Positions 25,519-34,058 of a stretch of DNA of 64,000 nucleotides are shown in pieces (the first letter of the stretch is position 1; every line of letters begins with the position of its first letter). Source of the stretch: Sporomusaceae bacterium FL31 (lineage in GTDB: Bacteria; Bacillota; Negativicutes; DSM-1736; Dendrosporobacteraceae); NCBI GenBank assembly GCA_003990955.1, contig BIFV01000012.1, forward strand, positions 124,001-188,000, in the 5' to 3' direction. The notes under the pieces were generated by a model. The model made no database searches, was not told where the DNA came from, and saw nothing but the letters and a program-made list of their open reading frames with translations. Made by a program: the position numbers and the translations under genes.

Positions 25519-25687
25519 CTTTATCTTCAACTCCATTCTTTGGACATGAAGTACTAACACCTGTGATAAAATTAGCACCTAGATCATTACAGCTTAATTA
25601 TCGCAACTTAAATCATTTTTGACTATCAGGAAAACCAGCATGCAGTGTCAGGATTTTCCCTGAGATTATGCTAGCTAGTGAAAAAAA

Positions 25688-25722
25688 GGCGGAAAAATAC
25701 TTGTAGTAAGTAATTTTCCGCC
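25688..25722 (-). terminator. Terminator after the DUF2703-like gene
   Basis: Perfect GGCGGAAAA/TTTTCCGCC stem followed on the minus strand by a run of seven T, 29-63 bases after the stop codon at 25751. Confidence 0.85.
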
Positions 25723-25750
25723 TCTAATGATATTATTCTTTGCAAACAGT

Positions 25751-26269
25751 TTATCTTTTTGCTTTTGCCGCAAAGAATTTTTTTAAATTGTTGGGTATGT
25801 CCTTGACTACGGATTGAGAGTCTTGCTGAGCTCCATAAACATGTCTTAGTATTGCATCGACAATCATCGCCTTGGGCGGAGTAGTGTATTCCTGCCCTTG
25901 CCAGGCCCACACCCTGCAGTCAACATCTTCACCACATACATCGCCACAAGACTCACAAAGGCTTTCCTTGACAACTAGATCGATATCCTTTCCATTGATA
26001 CGAATGGTTGGTGAACTAACAAAATCTAGTTCGCAAGCCTGTTGTTCGCTCTCGACCAGTATCTTTCGCACTTCAATTTCATAGCCTATTGCCTGCATAA
26101 CAGTAGCCACCTCAGCAATGGCATCATCAAGGCTAGTATCAGTACCCATACACCGATCACATACCGTAAGGTCGATATACATGAACTCAATAAGCAGTCG
26201 CTTTACCTGGTATTCGCCGAATGTACAACAATTCTCATCACACCCGCAGCCGTTTGTCTTTTGCTTCAT
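25751..26269 (-). CDS. Cysteine-rich DUF2703-like protein
   Basis: A 172-aa protein, start chosen at the ATG after GGGGGAGG. It begins MKQKTNGCGCDENCC, then has LLIEFMYIDLTVCDRCMGTDTSLDDAI, the signature of the DUF2703 family, and a second cysteine group CESCGDVCGEDVDC. A thioredoxin-like fold with a CxxC pair is suggested by the order of elements. Thirteen or so cysteines are unusual for this length and fit metalloid binding or thiol redox, but the function is not known. It is monocistronic, flanked by terminators on both sides. Confidence 0.72.
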   Translation of the reverse strand: MKQKTNGCGCDENCCTFGEYQVKRLLIEFMYIDLTVCDRCMGTDTSLDDAIAEVATVMQAIGYEIEVRKILVESEQQACELDFVSSPTIRINGKDIDLVVKESLCESCGDVCGEDVDCRVWAWQGQEYTTPPKAMIVDAILRHVYGAQQDSQSVVKDIPNNLKKFFAAKAKR

Positions 26270-26422
26270 TTGATTTATCCTCCCCCAATTATAAATAGTT
26301 TCATATATTAAGACGAAGATATCATCAAAAGGACGCATATTTTATTTAAGAAACAAGGGTCGCATTCTTATTTTCTCTCGTAATAAGACAATTTAAATAA
26401 TAATATGTAATGTTATAATATT

Positions 26423-26466
26423 AAATGATTGAATCCCTTCAATAAACTGAAAGGATTCAATCATTT
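26423..26466. terminator. Bidirectional-looking hairpin after the SigZ-like gene
   Basis: Perfect 14-bp arms (26423-26436 and 26453-26466) end in A/T-rich sequence on both sides. It lies 16 bases beyond the sigma-factor stop. Confidence 0.8.
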
Positions 26467-26481
26467 AGTTATTTGCAAAGC

Positions 26482-27048
26482 TTAAAGTTTGCAAAACTCA
26501 TTCTTCTTTGCCTTGAGTTTATAATTTATGATATTGCCCCGGCAGTCAAGCTCCAAACTGCAACAATCGCAGAGCATTTTTCCTAATCTTTTTTGTGCTC
26601 TCTGTACACGCGACTTAGCACCTGAATAAGATAAACCAATAAATTCAGCTAACTGCTTTTGGGTTAGTCCCTTATACTCAGTAAGAAATATTGCTTCCCG
26701 ATCTTTTTCTGACAAGTGGTCAATCATGACCGTCAGACAGCCAGCAATTTCCTTGTTAACGTTGTCATCACCTTTAAATTCTACCTTCTCCGGTATCTGA
26801 GCAAATGGCTCTTCCGTCCTACCGGCGCGATAGTAATCGTATATGACGTTGCGGGCTATTTGAAAGATCCAGGAGTACATCTTTTCATCGTCGTTAAGCT
26901 TGTCAATATTCCGATATATTCTATAATAAACTTCCTGTAAGATATCTTCAGCATCCTGAAGGTTCAAGACTCGTTTAAAAATAAACTTTTTTAAGTGACT
27001 TGCGAACTCCTCGGAAATGCAACTCGTGTTAGTGTTTATATCTTTCAC
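26482..27048 (-). CDS. ECF sigma factor, SigZ-like, with cysteine-rich tail
   Basis: A 188-aa extracytoplasmic-function-type sigma factor. Region 2 includes DAEDILQEVYYRIYRNIDKL and MYSWIFQIARNVIYDYYR. Region 4 includes LSEKDREAIFLTEYKGLTQKQLAEFIGLSYSGAKSRVQRAQKRL. The C-terminal extension MLCDCCSLELDCRGNIINYK matches the SigZ type and carries four cysteines that could sense arsenite or thiol stress directly. No anti-sigma gene is adjacent. The start is GTG with a weak ribosome site. Targets are unknown; the surrounding arsenic promoters are candidates. Confidence 0.88.
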   Translation of the reverse strand: MKDINTNTSCISEEFASHLKKFIFKRVLNLQDAEDILQEVYYRIYRNIDKLNDDEKMYSWIFQIARNVIYDYYRAGRTEEPFAQIPEKVEFKGDDNVNKEIAGCLTVMIDHLSEKDREAIFLTEYKGLTQKQLAEFIGLSYSGAKSRVQRAQKRLGKMLCDCCSLELDCRGNIINYKLKAKKNEFCKL

Positions 27049-27162
27049 CTGCCTAAATTCTTCGCTGACAGATCATTTTTAACAATTAAGAAAATAGCAT
27101 GTATTCTCCAACTTGAAGGAGCAATGATAGAGAAAATAGATACTTGTTTATTTAAATTTGCA

Positions 27163-28902
27163 TTATAGCAATTCACTTGCAATGCTATCGTAGTTTACTA
27201 AACTTATCTCATCAAAAACATAAGTTATGCCTCCAGCTTCTTGGCTTAAGTATAACAGATAATCTTGATGGGGTTTTAAACCAATTGCAATAAATCGATA
27301 ACCATATTTTTTGATACTTTTTGCGGCTAAAAGCGCATCATCAATTGATTGTTGTGTTGTTTTATCCGGACTATCTGGTAGCCCATCAGTAATTAATATA
27401 ATAATACCATGATCCGACTTAGCCCTTTTAAGTTGCTGTATTCCTGCGTTCAAACCTAGTGCCAAAGGAGTTCTTCCTGAAGCCGTTATAGATTGAAGAC
27501 CTTCGTCGAGTTGATTACGATTTCTAGTAAAGGGTACTTTAATTTGAGCTTCATTATCTTGAAAAGTAATAATCCCGACACGCCCACGAATACGTGACAA
27601 TAATTGTCGAGCAAAAGCTTTAGCAGCATTTAACCTTTTTCCATCCATACTTGAGCTGGCATCAATAACCAGGCAGATATCATTCCCCTGGCGTTGCTTA
27701 CGAATAAAATGGCGTAAATCACTTTTTATAAATGAAAATGCTGTCTTTGATTCTAGAGCCTTACGACATGCAGCAGCGTGAACGGTTTCAGAAATATTAA
27801 GTTCGGCTATTTTTTCTTCTCCGACTTTTTTAGTTACCCTATGACTCGCTTCTTGATTTACTTGCCTTTGTGATAACTTGCTATTATTTGATAAACTATT
27901 TGGTTGTTTGCCATTTATTTGTATGTTCCGTAAATAATACTCAATCTTTGTTAGATTCTGCTGTGCGATATTGCTATCTATTGTCACTGCTTTATCTAAA
28001 GTAGGATGAGCGTACACATGAATGTTACCTTTTTCGCTCATTCCTACCAGAATTTGCTCGTCACATTCCCTATGATTGACTTTCGCCCATCTGTTGCTGT
28101 CTTTTTTAGATTGATTAGAGTTGTTATTAGATAAATCTTCAGAATTAAGAATTTCATTATGGTTTTTATTATAACCTTCGCTTTTTTCACTTTCCTCAGA
28201 TTCATTAGGCTGACTCTGCTCTTGAGCTGAAAGCATCATATCACTATCTTCTTTCAACAACGAATCTGTTTCTGCACTAAATTCGGAAACATCCACTTTC
28301 GCATTACTACGATTATTGATATGTACAATTCGCTCATTACAACGTAGTTCTAGACTGCTCGCTACAATAGCCTTCTCAACGGCATGAACAATATAAAATA
28401 CCCCACTCAATAATTCGTTTGGGAGCATGGCTGCTATATGCACATGATTTTCGTGTGCTTTGCAAAGCGAAGTTTTTCTACCATAGCTGAGCTTTCCAGT
28501 AATTCGCCCGCCTCCACCCCCAGTTTGAATATCAAACCTATCAGGATTGATATTAGAAACTCCAGCAAGGCCATAGTTTTCGTTATAAATGGAGATTGCA
28601 CTTATTAATGATTCTGCTACAAGCTTTGGATTGATAACTCCGCATTGATGAAAAATATCAATATGTAGTATTCGTCCCAAATCTTTACGGTGGTAGAAAG
28701 TCTGTCCTGCATCAGCATTTTGTAGTATTTGCAACACTTGCGGTTCCTGGGGATCGTACATATGAACCTTACGACTGATAACCGAACACTCACCAATTCG
28801 TGCTCCTTGATGAGTATCAAGTAAAATTAACAATTTTTCGGCTGCACTTCTTAAAACATCTAAAGAAATCGTAGCTAGTGCCATTTCTTTTATTCTAATC
28901 AT
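27163..28902 (-). CDS. VWA-domain protein (ChlD-like) paired with AAA+ ATPase
   Basis: A 579-aa protein. The C-terminal VWA domain (about 405-579) has the metal-ion site DASSSM, then TASGRTPLA and ITDGLPD. A low-complexity acidic, Asn/Ser-rich linker lies at about 205-285. The N-terminal part resembles no family I can name but has QTGGGGGRITG. The preceding gene encodes a ChlI-like ATPase ending 2 bases before this start. Such MoxR/ChlI plus VWA pairs insert metals or remodel metalloenzymes. No chelatase large subunit is present, so a role in maturing the reductase is conceivable but unproven. Confidence 0.8.
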   Translation of the reverse strand: MIRIKEMALATISLDVLRSAAEKLLILLDTHQGARIGECSVISRKVHMYDPQEPQVLQILQNADAGQTFYHRKDLGRILHIDIFHQCGVINPKLVAESLISAISIYNENYGLAGVSNINPDRFDIQTGGGGGRITGKLSYGRKTSLCKAHENHVHIAAMLPNELLSGVFYIVHAVEKAIVASSLELRCNERIVHINNRSNAKVDVSEFSAETDSLLKEDSDMMLSAQEQSQPNESEESEKSEGYNKNHNEILNSEDLSNNNSNQSKKDSNRWAKVNHRECDEQILVGMSEKGNIHVYAHPTLDKAVTIDSNIAQQNLTKIEYYLRNIQINGKQPNSLSNNSKLSQRQVNQEASHRVTKKVGEEKIAELNISETVHAAACRKALESKTAFSFIKSDLRHFIRKQRQGNDICLVIDASSSMDGKRLNAAKAFARQLLSRIRGRVGIITFQDNEAQIKVPFTRNRNQLDEGLQSITASGRTPLALGLNAGIQQLKRAKSDHGIIILITDGLPDSPDKTTQQSIDDALLAAKSIKKYGYRFIAIGLKPHQDYLLYLSQEAGGITYVFDEISLVNYDSIASELL

Positions 28903-28904
28903 TA

Positions 28905-30200
28905 TTACTTCGTATCAACCGATATGATTTTTTCATTTGGCAGCTCTTCCAATGGCGTTGCCCGTTTTGGTGGAGCAATCGAATTACTGGAAGGGCAATT
29001 TAATGTTGACTGACCGGAACTCTGATTATTATCGTTGTCAGCTGAATGGTTTCCTGACAAACCACCACGGTTTGTCGACAATTTTTTACGAACATTTTCC
29101 CAGAAACTTTTCACCCAGGAGTACTTGGGTGATGTTTTCTTTAACTCAACTTGTATCATTGACTTAGTTTTGCAAGGTTCTTTCTCGTTTTGCAATTCAA
29201 GATTACGTAAATAGACAAGGATTTTTTCTATAGTACCTGCATCTACCCGATGACTTAAAACTAACGGAACAATTTGCGAAATATCTGCAATGGTTACACT
29301 CTTTCGGCCAGTTTGCAACGAAAGTAGTTTAGCTGCTAATTCTAATGCCTCGACTGCCCGAAGACTTTCTATTCCAAATTCAATATAAATACCCGCCAAT
29401 ATATCTGTAATATGAGGATGAATAACTATTTCCCGTAAATCACCAACTTGCAGTTCCTGATGCTTTTCTTTTTTGTTACTATAATTATTCTTTTGAATCA
29501 AAATATTGCGCACAGTATCAATCTTCTGCGGCCTGCCCATGTAGACATTTAAGTCAAAGCGATCAGATAACTGTTTGCGGATTTGTTGTAAGGGCCCAGG
29601 ATCTTCATCTGGATTTGAAGCAGCCCAAATACTGACCGATAATGGTAATTCAACGGTGGCAAGGCCAGTTTCTTCGATCTGAACCCTTCCTGGCTTAGTC
29701 CCCATGAGATCTAATAACATGTCGGCTAACTCTGGTGAAGTATCGGCCAAACGATTTATTTCGTCAATAAATATAATTCCCCGATGCGCTCTCGGTATTG
29801 TCCCAGGTAACAGAGCTGCTGCGGGATTATTAGAGTCAGTAAGTTTTCCTAAATCAATACTCCCAACGACTGTCCCAATTTTAGCTGAATGTGATATCTC
29901 TAGAAACGGTCGCGGCACTATTTCAGTGCCTAATTTTTGAACATCGATTGATGATAAATACCTATGCTCTGGGCAGTGAGGTGATGTCGGATGACAATTA
30001 TAACAGCACCCTTTAATTCGAATGATTGGTGGTAAAATGGACTTTGCTGCCCGTATTATGGTTGTTTTACCTGTACCACGTAATCCTTCAACATGAAAAT
30101 GCAAGGGGTAATGGTTGACTTGTGCTGCAATTGACATCTCGATGGCTTTAAACAACGATTGATTCCCTTCGTGGCTAATAAGATCATAATACGAACGCAT
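28905..30200 (-). CDS. AAA+ ATPase of the magnesium-chelatase ChlI/MoxR type
   Basis: A 431-aa ATPase with Walker A GLRGTGKTT (39-47), Walker B IIFIDEINRL (about 145) and sensor segment IWAASNPDEDPGPLQQIRKQLSDRFD. A cysteine/histidine group at 65-79 (CCYNCH, then CPEH) is not typical of ChlI and may bind metal. The C-terminal 90 residues are charged and probably disordered. It is translationally coupled to the VWA gene. Together they form a likely chaperone or metal-insertion pair. A gas-vesicle, chelatase or CbbQO-like role is less likely in this arsenic context. Confidence 0.82.
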   Translation of the reverse strand: MRSYYDLISHEGNQSLFKAIEMSIAAQVNHYPLHFHVEGLRGTGKTTIIRAAKSILPPIIRIKGCCYNCHPTSPHCPEHRYLSSIDVQKLGTEIVPRPFLEISHSAKIGTVVGSIDLGKLTDSNNPAAALLPGTIPRAHRGIIFIDEINRLADTSPELADMLLDLMGTKPGRVQIEETGLATVELPLSVSIWAASNPDEDPGPLQQIRKQLSDRFDLNVYMGRPQKIDTVRNILIQKNNYSNKKEKHQELQVGDLREIVIHPHITDILAGIYIEFGIESLRAVEALELAAKLLSLQTGRKSVTIADISQIVPLVLSHRVDAGTIEKILVYLRNLELQNEKEPCKTKSMIQVELKKTSPKYSWVKSFWENVRKKLSTNRGGLSGNHSADNDNNQSSGQSTLNCPSSNSIAPPKRATPLEELPNEKIISVDTK

Positions 30201-30252
30201 ACTTCCATCTCCCTCTACCTTAATTACACAAAATAGTTATTGAGCGTTCTAA

Positions 30253-30318
30253 TGCTTCTGGAAATAAAGAGCATAGCCCAGTTCTACAGGAAAATCACTA
30301 TGCCCTTATTTCCAGCAT
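30253..30318 (-). terminator. Long hairpin downstream of the aquaporin gene
   Basis: Arms containing CTGGAAATAA and TTATTTCCAG plus GCATAG/CTATGC give a long stem 18-83 bases after the aquaglyceroporin stop. Confidence 0.7.
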
Positions 30319-30335
30319 CGTGTCAATAGTTTATT

Positions 30336-31064
30336 TTAAAGAATAGCCAGTGCTTTTGCTAAGAAATAGGCTATACCCCCGCCAATCATTGGGCCTACTA
30401 CTGGAACCCACGAATACGACCAATCTGAGTTTCCTTTACCATGTATAGGACAAAATGCATGTGCCAAACGAGGTCCAAGGTCACGCGCCGGATTCATTGC
30501 ATATCCAGTAGTACCGCCTAAACTTGCACCTAAACCCCAAACCAACACAGCGACCATATAGGGTCCAAAACCAGGAGCCATAGCACCTACGTTCTTGGAA
30601 AACATTGCAAAAATGACAAACACCAAAACTACTGTAGCTATTATTTCACAAATTAAATTCTGGGTGTAATTGCGAATTGCGGGAGCTGTACAAAAAACTG
30701 CCAATTTTAATCCGGCATTGTCAGTTACTTCCCAGTGTCCGCGGAAGAACAACCAAGTTATACAACCACCAAAAAATCCACCAGCAATTTGAGACAGCAT
30801 GATGAGAATTGCATCCGAGGTTTGGTACACACCGTTTAAAAGTTTTGCAAATGTAACTGCTGGGTTAATATCAGCTTGTGGTGCTCCACAAGCTATAGCA
30901 ACAAAGACCCCTGCCAATACGCCTATCATCCACCCTGTAACAATGTTTACCCAGCCCGCACCTTCAGCCTTTGATTTTTTCAAAACCGTGTTTGCTACTA
31001 CGCCACCACCAAACACTATCAACGTAGCGACACCAAGAAATTCTCCCAGGAACGGAGTTGACAT
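30336..31064 (-). CDS. Aquaglyceroporin (MIP family), arsenite channel candidate
   Basis: A 242-aa MIP-family channel, start chosen at MSTPFLGEF after AGGAGGT. The two pore motifs are DINPAVTFA and YAMNPARDLGPR; the latter D after NPAR marks the glycerol-facilitator branch. Six membrane helices are visible. In arsenic islands such channels let As(OH)3 leave the cell after cytoplasmic reduction by ArsC, or let arsenite and glycerol equilibrate. It stands between the Acr3 gene and the ATPase-VWA pair, behind its own A/T-rich promoter region and before a hairpin terminator. Confidence 0.88.
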   Translation of the reverse strand: MSTPFLGEFLGVATLIVFGGGVVANTVLKKSKAEGAGWVNIVTGWMIGVLAGVFVAIACGAPQADINPAVTFAKLLNGVYQTSDAILIMLSQIAGGFFGGCITWLFFRGHWEVTDNAGLKLAVFCTAPAIRNYTQNLICEIIATVVLVFVIFAMFSKNVGAMAPGFGPYMVAVLVWGLGASLGGTTGYAMNPARDLGPRLAHAFCPIHGKGNSDWSYSWVPVVGPMIGGGIAYFLAKALAIL

Positions 31065-31369
31065 AGACTTACCTCCTTTTTTATGTAGGTAACTCCTAGT
31101 ACCTTTCCCTCCTTTCATAATTAGTCCAAGCTGCAAATACTACCAGAATAATTAAGAATCTCAACTCATTTAATTAGATATATCTTGATATTTTTATATA
31201 TTGATATGAATAAGCGATTAATCATATGAACTTTAATTTGCTTTAAATAATCTATTTTAAATATATTTATATATCAATCGACTTTTATCCAATAACTCCT
31301 TGATTACTCAAGTTAAAAAAAGGAAAGAAGTAGCAGGTTCGCGATCTACCACTTCTTCTAATAAAGCTG
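31065..31369. promoter_or_regulatory. A/T-rich regulatory gap between acr3 and the aquaporin gene
   Basis: It contains the acr3 terminator (31313-31357) and, nearer the aquaporin, related A/T-only half-sites TTGATATTTTTATATATTGA (about 31183-31202) and TTGATATATAAATATATTT (complement of 31258-31276). These look like further ArsR-type operator sequence. No coding frame is visible. Confidence 0.4.
31313..31357 (-). terminator. Terminator after acr3
   Basis: AAGAAGTGGTAG pairs with CTGCTACTTCTT on the minus strand, followed by a T-rich tail with seven consecutive T. Confidence 0.85.
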
Positions 31370-32449
31370 CTATGATTTATCTTCTTCTTTGACTACGACT
31401 TTTTCACTAAAGTCAAACCAATGACGAGTTCGATTGCAATAATTACATACCGAAAGCATGACAGGCACTTCGACTAAGACTCCTACCACAGTAGCCAATG
31501 TCGCACCAGATTTTAGACCGAACAGAGAAATTGCAACTGCGACTGCCAATTCGAAGAAATTACTTGCACCGATTAATGCTCCTGGTGCCGCAATGTTATG
31601 TGGGACTTTGAAATATCTAGCCAACCCGTATGCCAACCCTGAGTTAAAGTAAACTTGTATTGTAATCGGTATCGCGATCAAAATGATATTGAACCAATTA
31701 CTTAAAATGACTTCACCTTGGAAGGCAAAAATAATAATCAATGTGGCCAATAACGCAATCATCGTAACTGGCTTTAATGGGGCTAAGAATTTATTATTAA
31801 ACCATTCTTCCCCTTTGGAAGCAAGCAGGATTTTTCTGCTAAAATACCCTGCTACAAGTGGAATCACAATATAGAGAAGTACTGACATAATAAGTACATC
31901 TTTAGGTACTACAATATTAGATATCCCTAATAGCAGCATCACAATCGGTGCGAAAAGAACTAACATAATTAAATCATTTATAGCAACTTGCACTAATGTA
32001 TAGGCCGGATCGCCATCAGTAAGATAGCTCCAAACAAACACCATAGCAGTACAAGGGGCTGCCGCTAAAATAATAGCACCTGCCATATACTCATTTGCTA
32101 GGTCTTCGCCAATCCACCCGATAAACAAATATTTAAAAAAGATCCAACCTAAAAGTGCCATACTGAACGGTTTAACCAGCCAATTAACAAATAAAGTAAT
32201 AAGTAGTCCAGTTGGTTTATTTCCAACTTTTAAAATAGCTGAGAAATCAATTTTTAACATCATGGGGTAAATCATTAACCAAATTAAAATAGCTATCGGT
32301 AAATTCACATGACTAATTTCCATTTGGCTTAAAGTTGTAACAAGACCAGGAAACAATTTGCCGAAAACTATTCCAATACCAATGCATAAGAATACCCACA
32401 AAGTTAAATATCTTTCAAAGAAATCAAGGCGTTTTTCATTAATCGCCAT
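31370..32449 (-). CDS. acr3: Acr3 arsenite efflux carrier
   Basis: A 359-aa membrane protein of the BART superfamily that exports arsenite, driven by the proton motive force. About ten hydrophobic segments are present. The family motif AAAPCTAMVFVWSYLTDGDP, with its essential cysteine, and the later GALIGASNFFELAVAVAIS, with its conserved glutamate, are intact. The ATG at 32449 is chosen because AAAGGAG is correctly spaced. It is preceded by an inverted repeat AAACATAT/ATATGTTT (32573-32600), a candidate operator, and has its own terminator. It can act alone or with ArsA. Confidence 0.95.
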   Translation of the reverse strand: MAINEKRLDFFERYLTLWVFLCIGIGIVFGKLFPGLVTTLSQMEISHVNLPIAILIWLMIYPMMLKIDFSAILKVGNKPTGLLITLFVNWLVKPFSMALLGWIFFKYLFIGWIGEDLANEYMAGAIILAAAPCTAMVFVWSYLTDGDPAYTLVQVAINDLIMLVLFAPIVMLLLGISNIVVPKDVLIMSVLLYIVIPLVAGYFSRKILLASKGEEWFNNKFLAPLKPVTMIALLATLIIIFAFQGEVILSNWFNIILIAIPITIQVYFNSGLAYGLARYFKVPHNIAAPGALIGASNFFELAVAVAISLFGLKSGATLATVVGVLVEVPVMLSVCNYCNRTRHWFDFSEKVVVKEEDKS

Positions 32450-32572
32450 GTTGCTCACTCCTTTATTTAAATTAGTTCGATTAAATGCTTTATATTGTTT
32501 ACATCATCTCCTTTTATATAAAGCATAGAAAGCAAAGTATGCTGATTTGCAAAATTGTTTGAATATTGGTAC

Positions 32573-32600
32573 AAACATATAAATAAACTTTAATATGTTT
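32573..32600. promoter_or_regulatory. Operator candidate upstream of acr3
   Basis: AAACATAT at 32573-32580 and its complement at 32593-32600 form a symmetric A/T-rich element about 125-150 bases before the acr3 start. It resembles the longer repeat upstream of arsC. Confidence 0.4.
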
Positions 32601-32660
32601 ATATAATATTCTCATTTTACCTATCTGTCAACGATTATTGATATAAATTGCTTAATAAAC

Positions 32661-32694
32661 AAAAGTGCTACCCGCTATGACGGATAGCACTTTT
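32661..32694 (-). terminator. Terminator after the AhpD-like gene
   Basis: AAAAGTGCTA and TAGCACTTTT arms with a short GC-containing loop region, followed by T-rich sequence, directly downstream of the stop at 32726. Confidence 0.85.
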
Positions 32695-32725
32695 ATTCTT
32701 TTATTCAGTTTTATTAATTAAATCC

Positions 32726-32992
32726 TCAGTCTCCACAGCCACACATACAATCGTTTCCTTCCGATTGCGGACTGATAGAAGTGTTTTCCTGCAAGGCTAT
32801 AACATACTGATCCATTTTGCTTGCTGCACCTTTTCGCACCATTTGACCTACTCGAATAGCCACCTGGATTTCTTGCTCACTAATTCCAATCTCTTTGGCA
32901 TGCGCTACATGATACTGCAAACATGGCTGACAATTTGCACCAATAGATGCCCCAATGGAAATAAGAGCTTTCGTTTGATTGTTAAGATTCAT
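32726..32992 (-). CDS. AhpD-like carboxymuconolactone decarboxylase family protein
   Basis: An 88-aa small all-helical protein. The segment GANCQPCLQYHVAHAKEIGISEQEI contains the CxxC plus distal His typical of AhpD-type disulfide oxidoreductases. The C-terminal tail DCMCGCGD adds four cysteines that could chelate metalloid. It follows the arsR-arsC cluster on the same strand but has its own promoter space and terminator. A supporting role in thiol redox or arsenic handling is inferred; enzymatic decarboxylation is unlikely. Confidence 0.75.
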   Translation of the reverse strand: MNLNNQTKALISIGASIGANCQPCLQYHVAHAKEIGISEQEIQVAIRVGQMVRKGAASKMDQYVIALQENTSISPQSEGNDCMCGCGD

Positions 32993-33086
32993 ATTTGTTC
33001 ACATCCTTTCTATTCCCATGGACGAAGTAAGAGCACAAAAAGATACAACAAGATTTGATTTTTTATAAAAATAACAAGGCAATCAA

Positions 33087-33117
33087 AAACCGTTGCAGTG
33101 AAAAGCTGCAACGGTTT
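33087..33117 (-). terminator. Terminator after the ferredoxin-thioredoxin-reductase-like gene
   Basis: Perfect 12-bp arms AAACCGTTGCAG and CTGCAACGGTTT with a 7-base loop and a T-rich minus-strand tail. Confidence 0.8.
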
Positions 33118-33223
33118 CCATACGATAAGACATTTTGAAATATAGTATATTAAATGGATCTCCACTCCCCTAAGATTACCAACCTCATTAAATAAATATA
33201 CCAAGAGCAATCATTTCATCCAA

Positions 33224-33451
33224 TTACTGTGATAATGCCACTTGGAACAAACCACAGTGGCAATGATGATCAAAGCGAAATTCTACACACGGACATATGT
33301 TTTCGATAGAATTTGCCATTTTGCAGGGGCAATATCGCGCTCCAAGCGTTTGCTTTTTATGTTCAAGTCCCTGGTGAATCATTTCTTCTATTTCTGTGTT
33401 AATTCCATAGCCATTCTTTATCGCATATGTATGATACCAACGTTTGCCCAT
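33224..33451 (-). CDS. Ferredoxin-thioredoxin reductase catalytic-chain-like protein
   Basis: A 75-aa protein with the three CxC elements of the FTR catalytic subunit: ARYCPCKM, NICPCVEF and HHCHCGLF. Four of the cysteines would bind a 4Fe-4S cluster and two form the redox-active disulfide. The family reduces thioredoxin-like partners with electrons from ferredoxin. It lies downstream of two thioredoxin-dependent arsC genes, so it may help recycle them in an anaerobe. At 75 aa it is shorter than plant FTR, as is usual for bacterial homologues. GAGGAGA precedes the start. Confidence 0.85.
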   Translation of the reverse strand: MGKRWYHTYAIKNGYGINTEIEEMIHQGLEHKKQTLGARYCPCKMANSIENICPCVEFRFDHHCHCGLFQVALSQ

Positions 33452-33570
33452 TTCATTCTCTCCTCTATTGATCTACATCAGTTACTCAAGTTTATTGTCT
33501 AACTCACTTTCTAATCTACATAAGTGACTCAGAATTAAACACGTTCTGGTTATTAGCCAAGAGAATAAAT

Positions 33571-33612
33571 GAGTAAATACTACTTTAATTATTACGAGTA
33601 GCCTTTACTCAC
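33571..33612 (-). terminator. Hairpin after arsC copy 1
   Basis: GAGTAAA and TTTACTC arms with an inner TACT/AGTA pairing, within 15-55 bases of the arsC stop. It is weaker than the other terminators. Confidence 0.5.
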
Positions 33613-33624
33613 TTATCTATTGCG

Positions 33625-34038
33625 TTATTTATTAAATCTCTGTTCAATCCAGGTTTTAATTTCATCACGAACCGCAGCAACTTGGATTAATATTTCTTCT
33701 TCAGTCCCCTTAAATTGCGATGGATCTGAGAAACTTTGATGAATAATCTCTTTAGCTCCCGCAAAAAACGGGCAAGCTTCTTTTGCATTATCGCAAACGG
33801 TTACTACGATATCAATATCTTGATTTTTAAACTCTTCGATACTTTTAGATCGGTGACTCGACAAGTCAATGCCGATCTGGGCCATGGACATAGCCACAAA
33901 AGGATTAACCTTAGTCACCTCTGTACCAGCACTAAATACTTCATATTTATCTCCATACATTGAACGCAGCAACCCTTCAGCCATTTGAGAACGTGCTGAG
34001 TTATGCGTACAAAGAAATAGCACTTTCTTTATTTTCAT
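33625..34038 (-). CDS. arsC: Thioredoxin-coupled arsenate reductase, copy 1
   Basis: A 137-aa enzyme of the low-molecular-weight phosphatase fold that reduces arsenate to arsenite in the cytoplasm. The P-loop is CTHNSARS with C10; the redox cysteines are C82 and C89 in VCDNAKEACPFF, exactly the C10/C82/C89 triad of the plasmid pI258 enzyme. GGAGGG precedes the ATG. It lies 20 bases downstream of a second arsC, apparently a tandem duplication. Its product arsenite would be removed by Acr3. Confidence 0.95.
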   Translation of the reverse strand: MKIKKVLFLCTHNSARSQMAEGLLRSMYGDKYEVFSAGTEVTKVNPFVAMSMAQIGIDLSSHRSKSIEEFKNQDIDIVVTVCDNAKEACPFFAGAKEIIHQSFSDPSQFKGTEEEILIQVAAVRDEIKTWIEQRFNK

Positions 34039-34058
34039 AAATTATCCCTCCGCTTTAA

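Noticed and set aside
25579..25687. MOCO-type riboswitch directly upstream of moaA
   Set aside because: I looked for conserved elements in the moaA leader and found only weak inverted repeats. The better candidate lies in front of the reductase operon.
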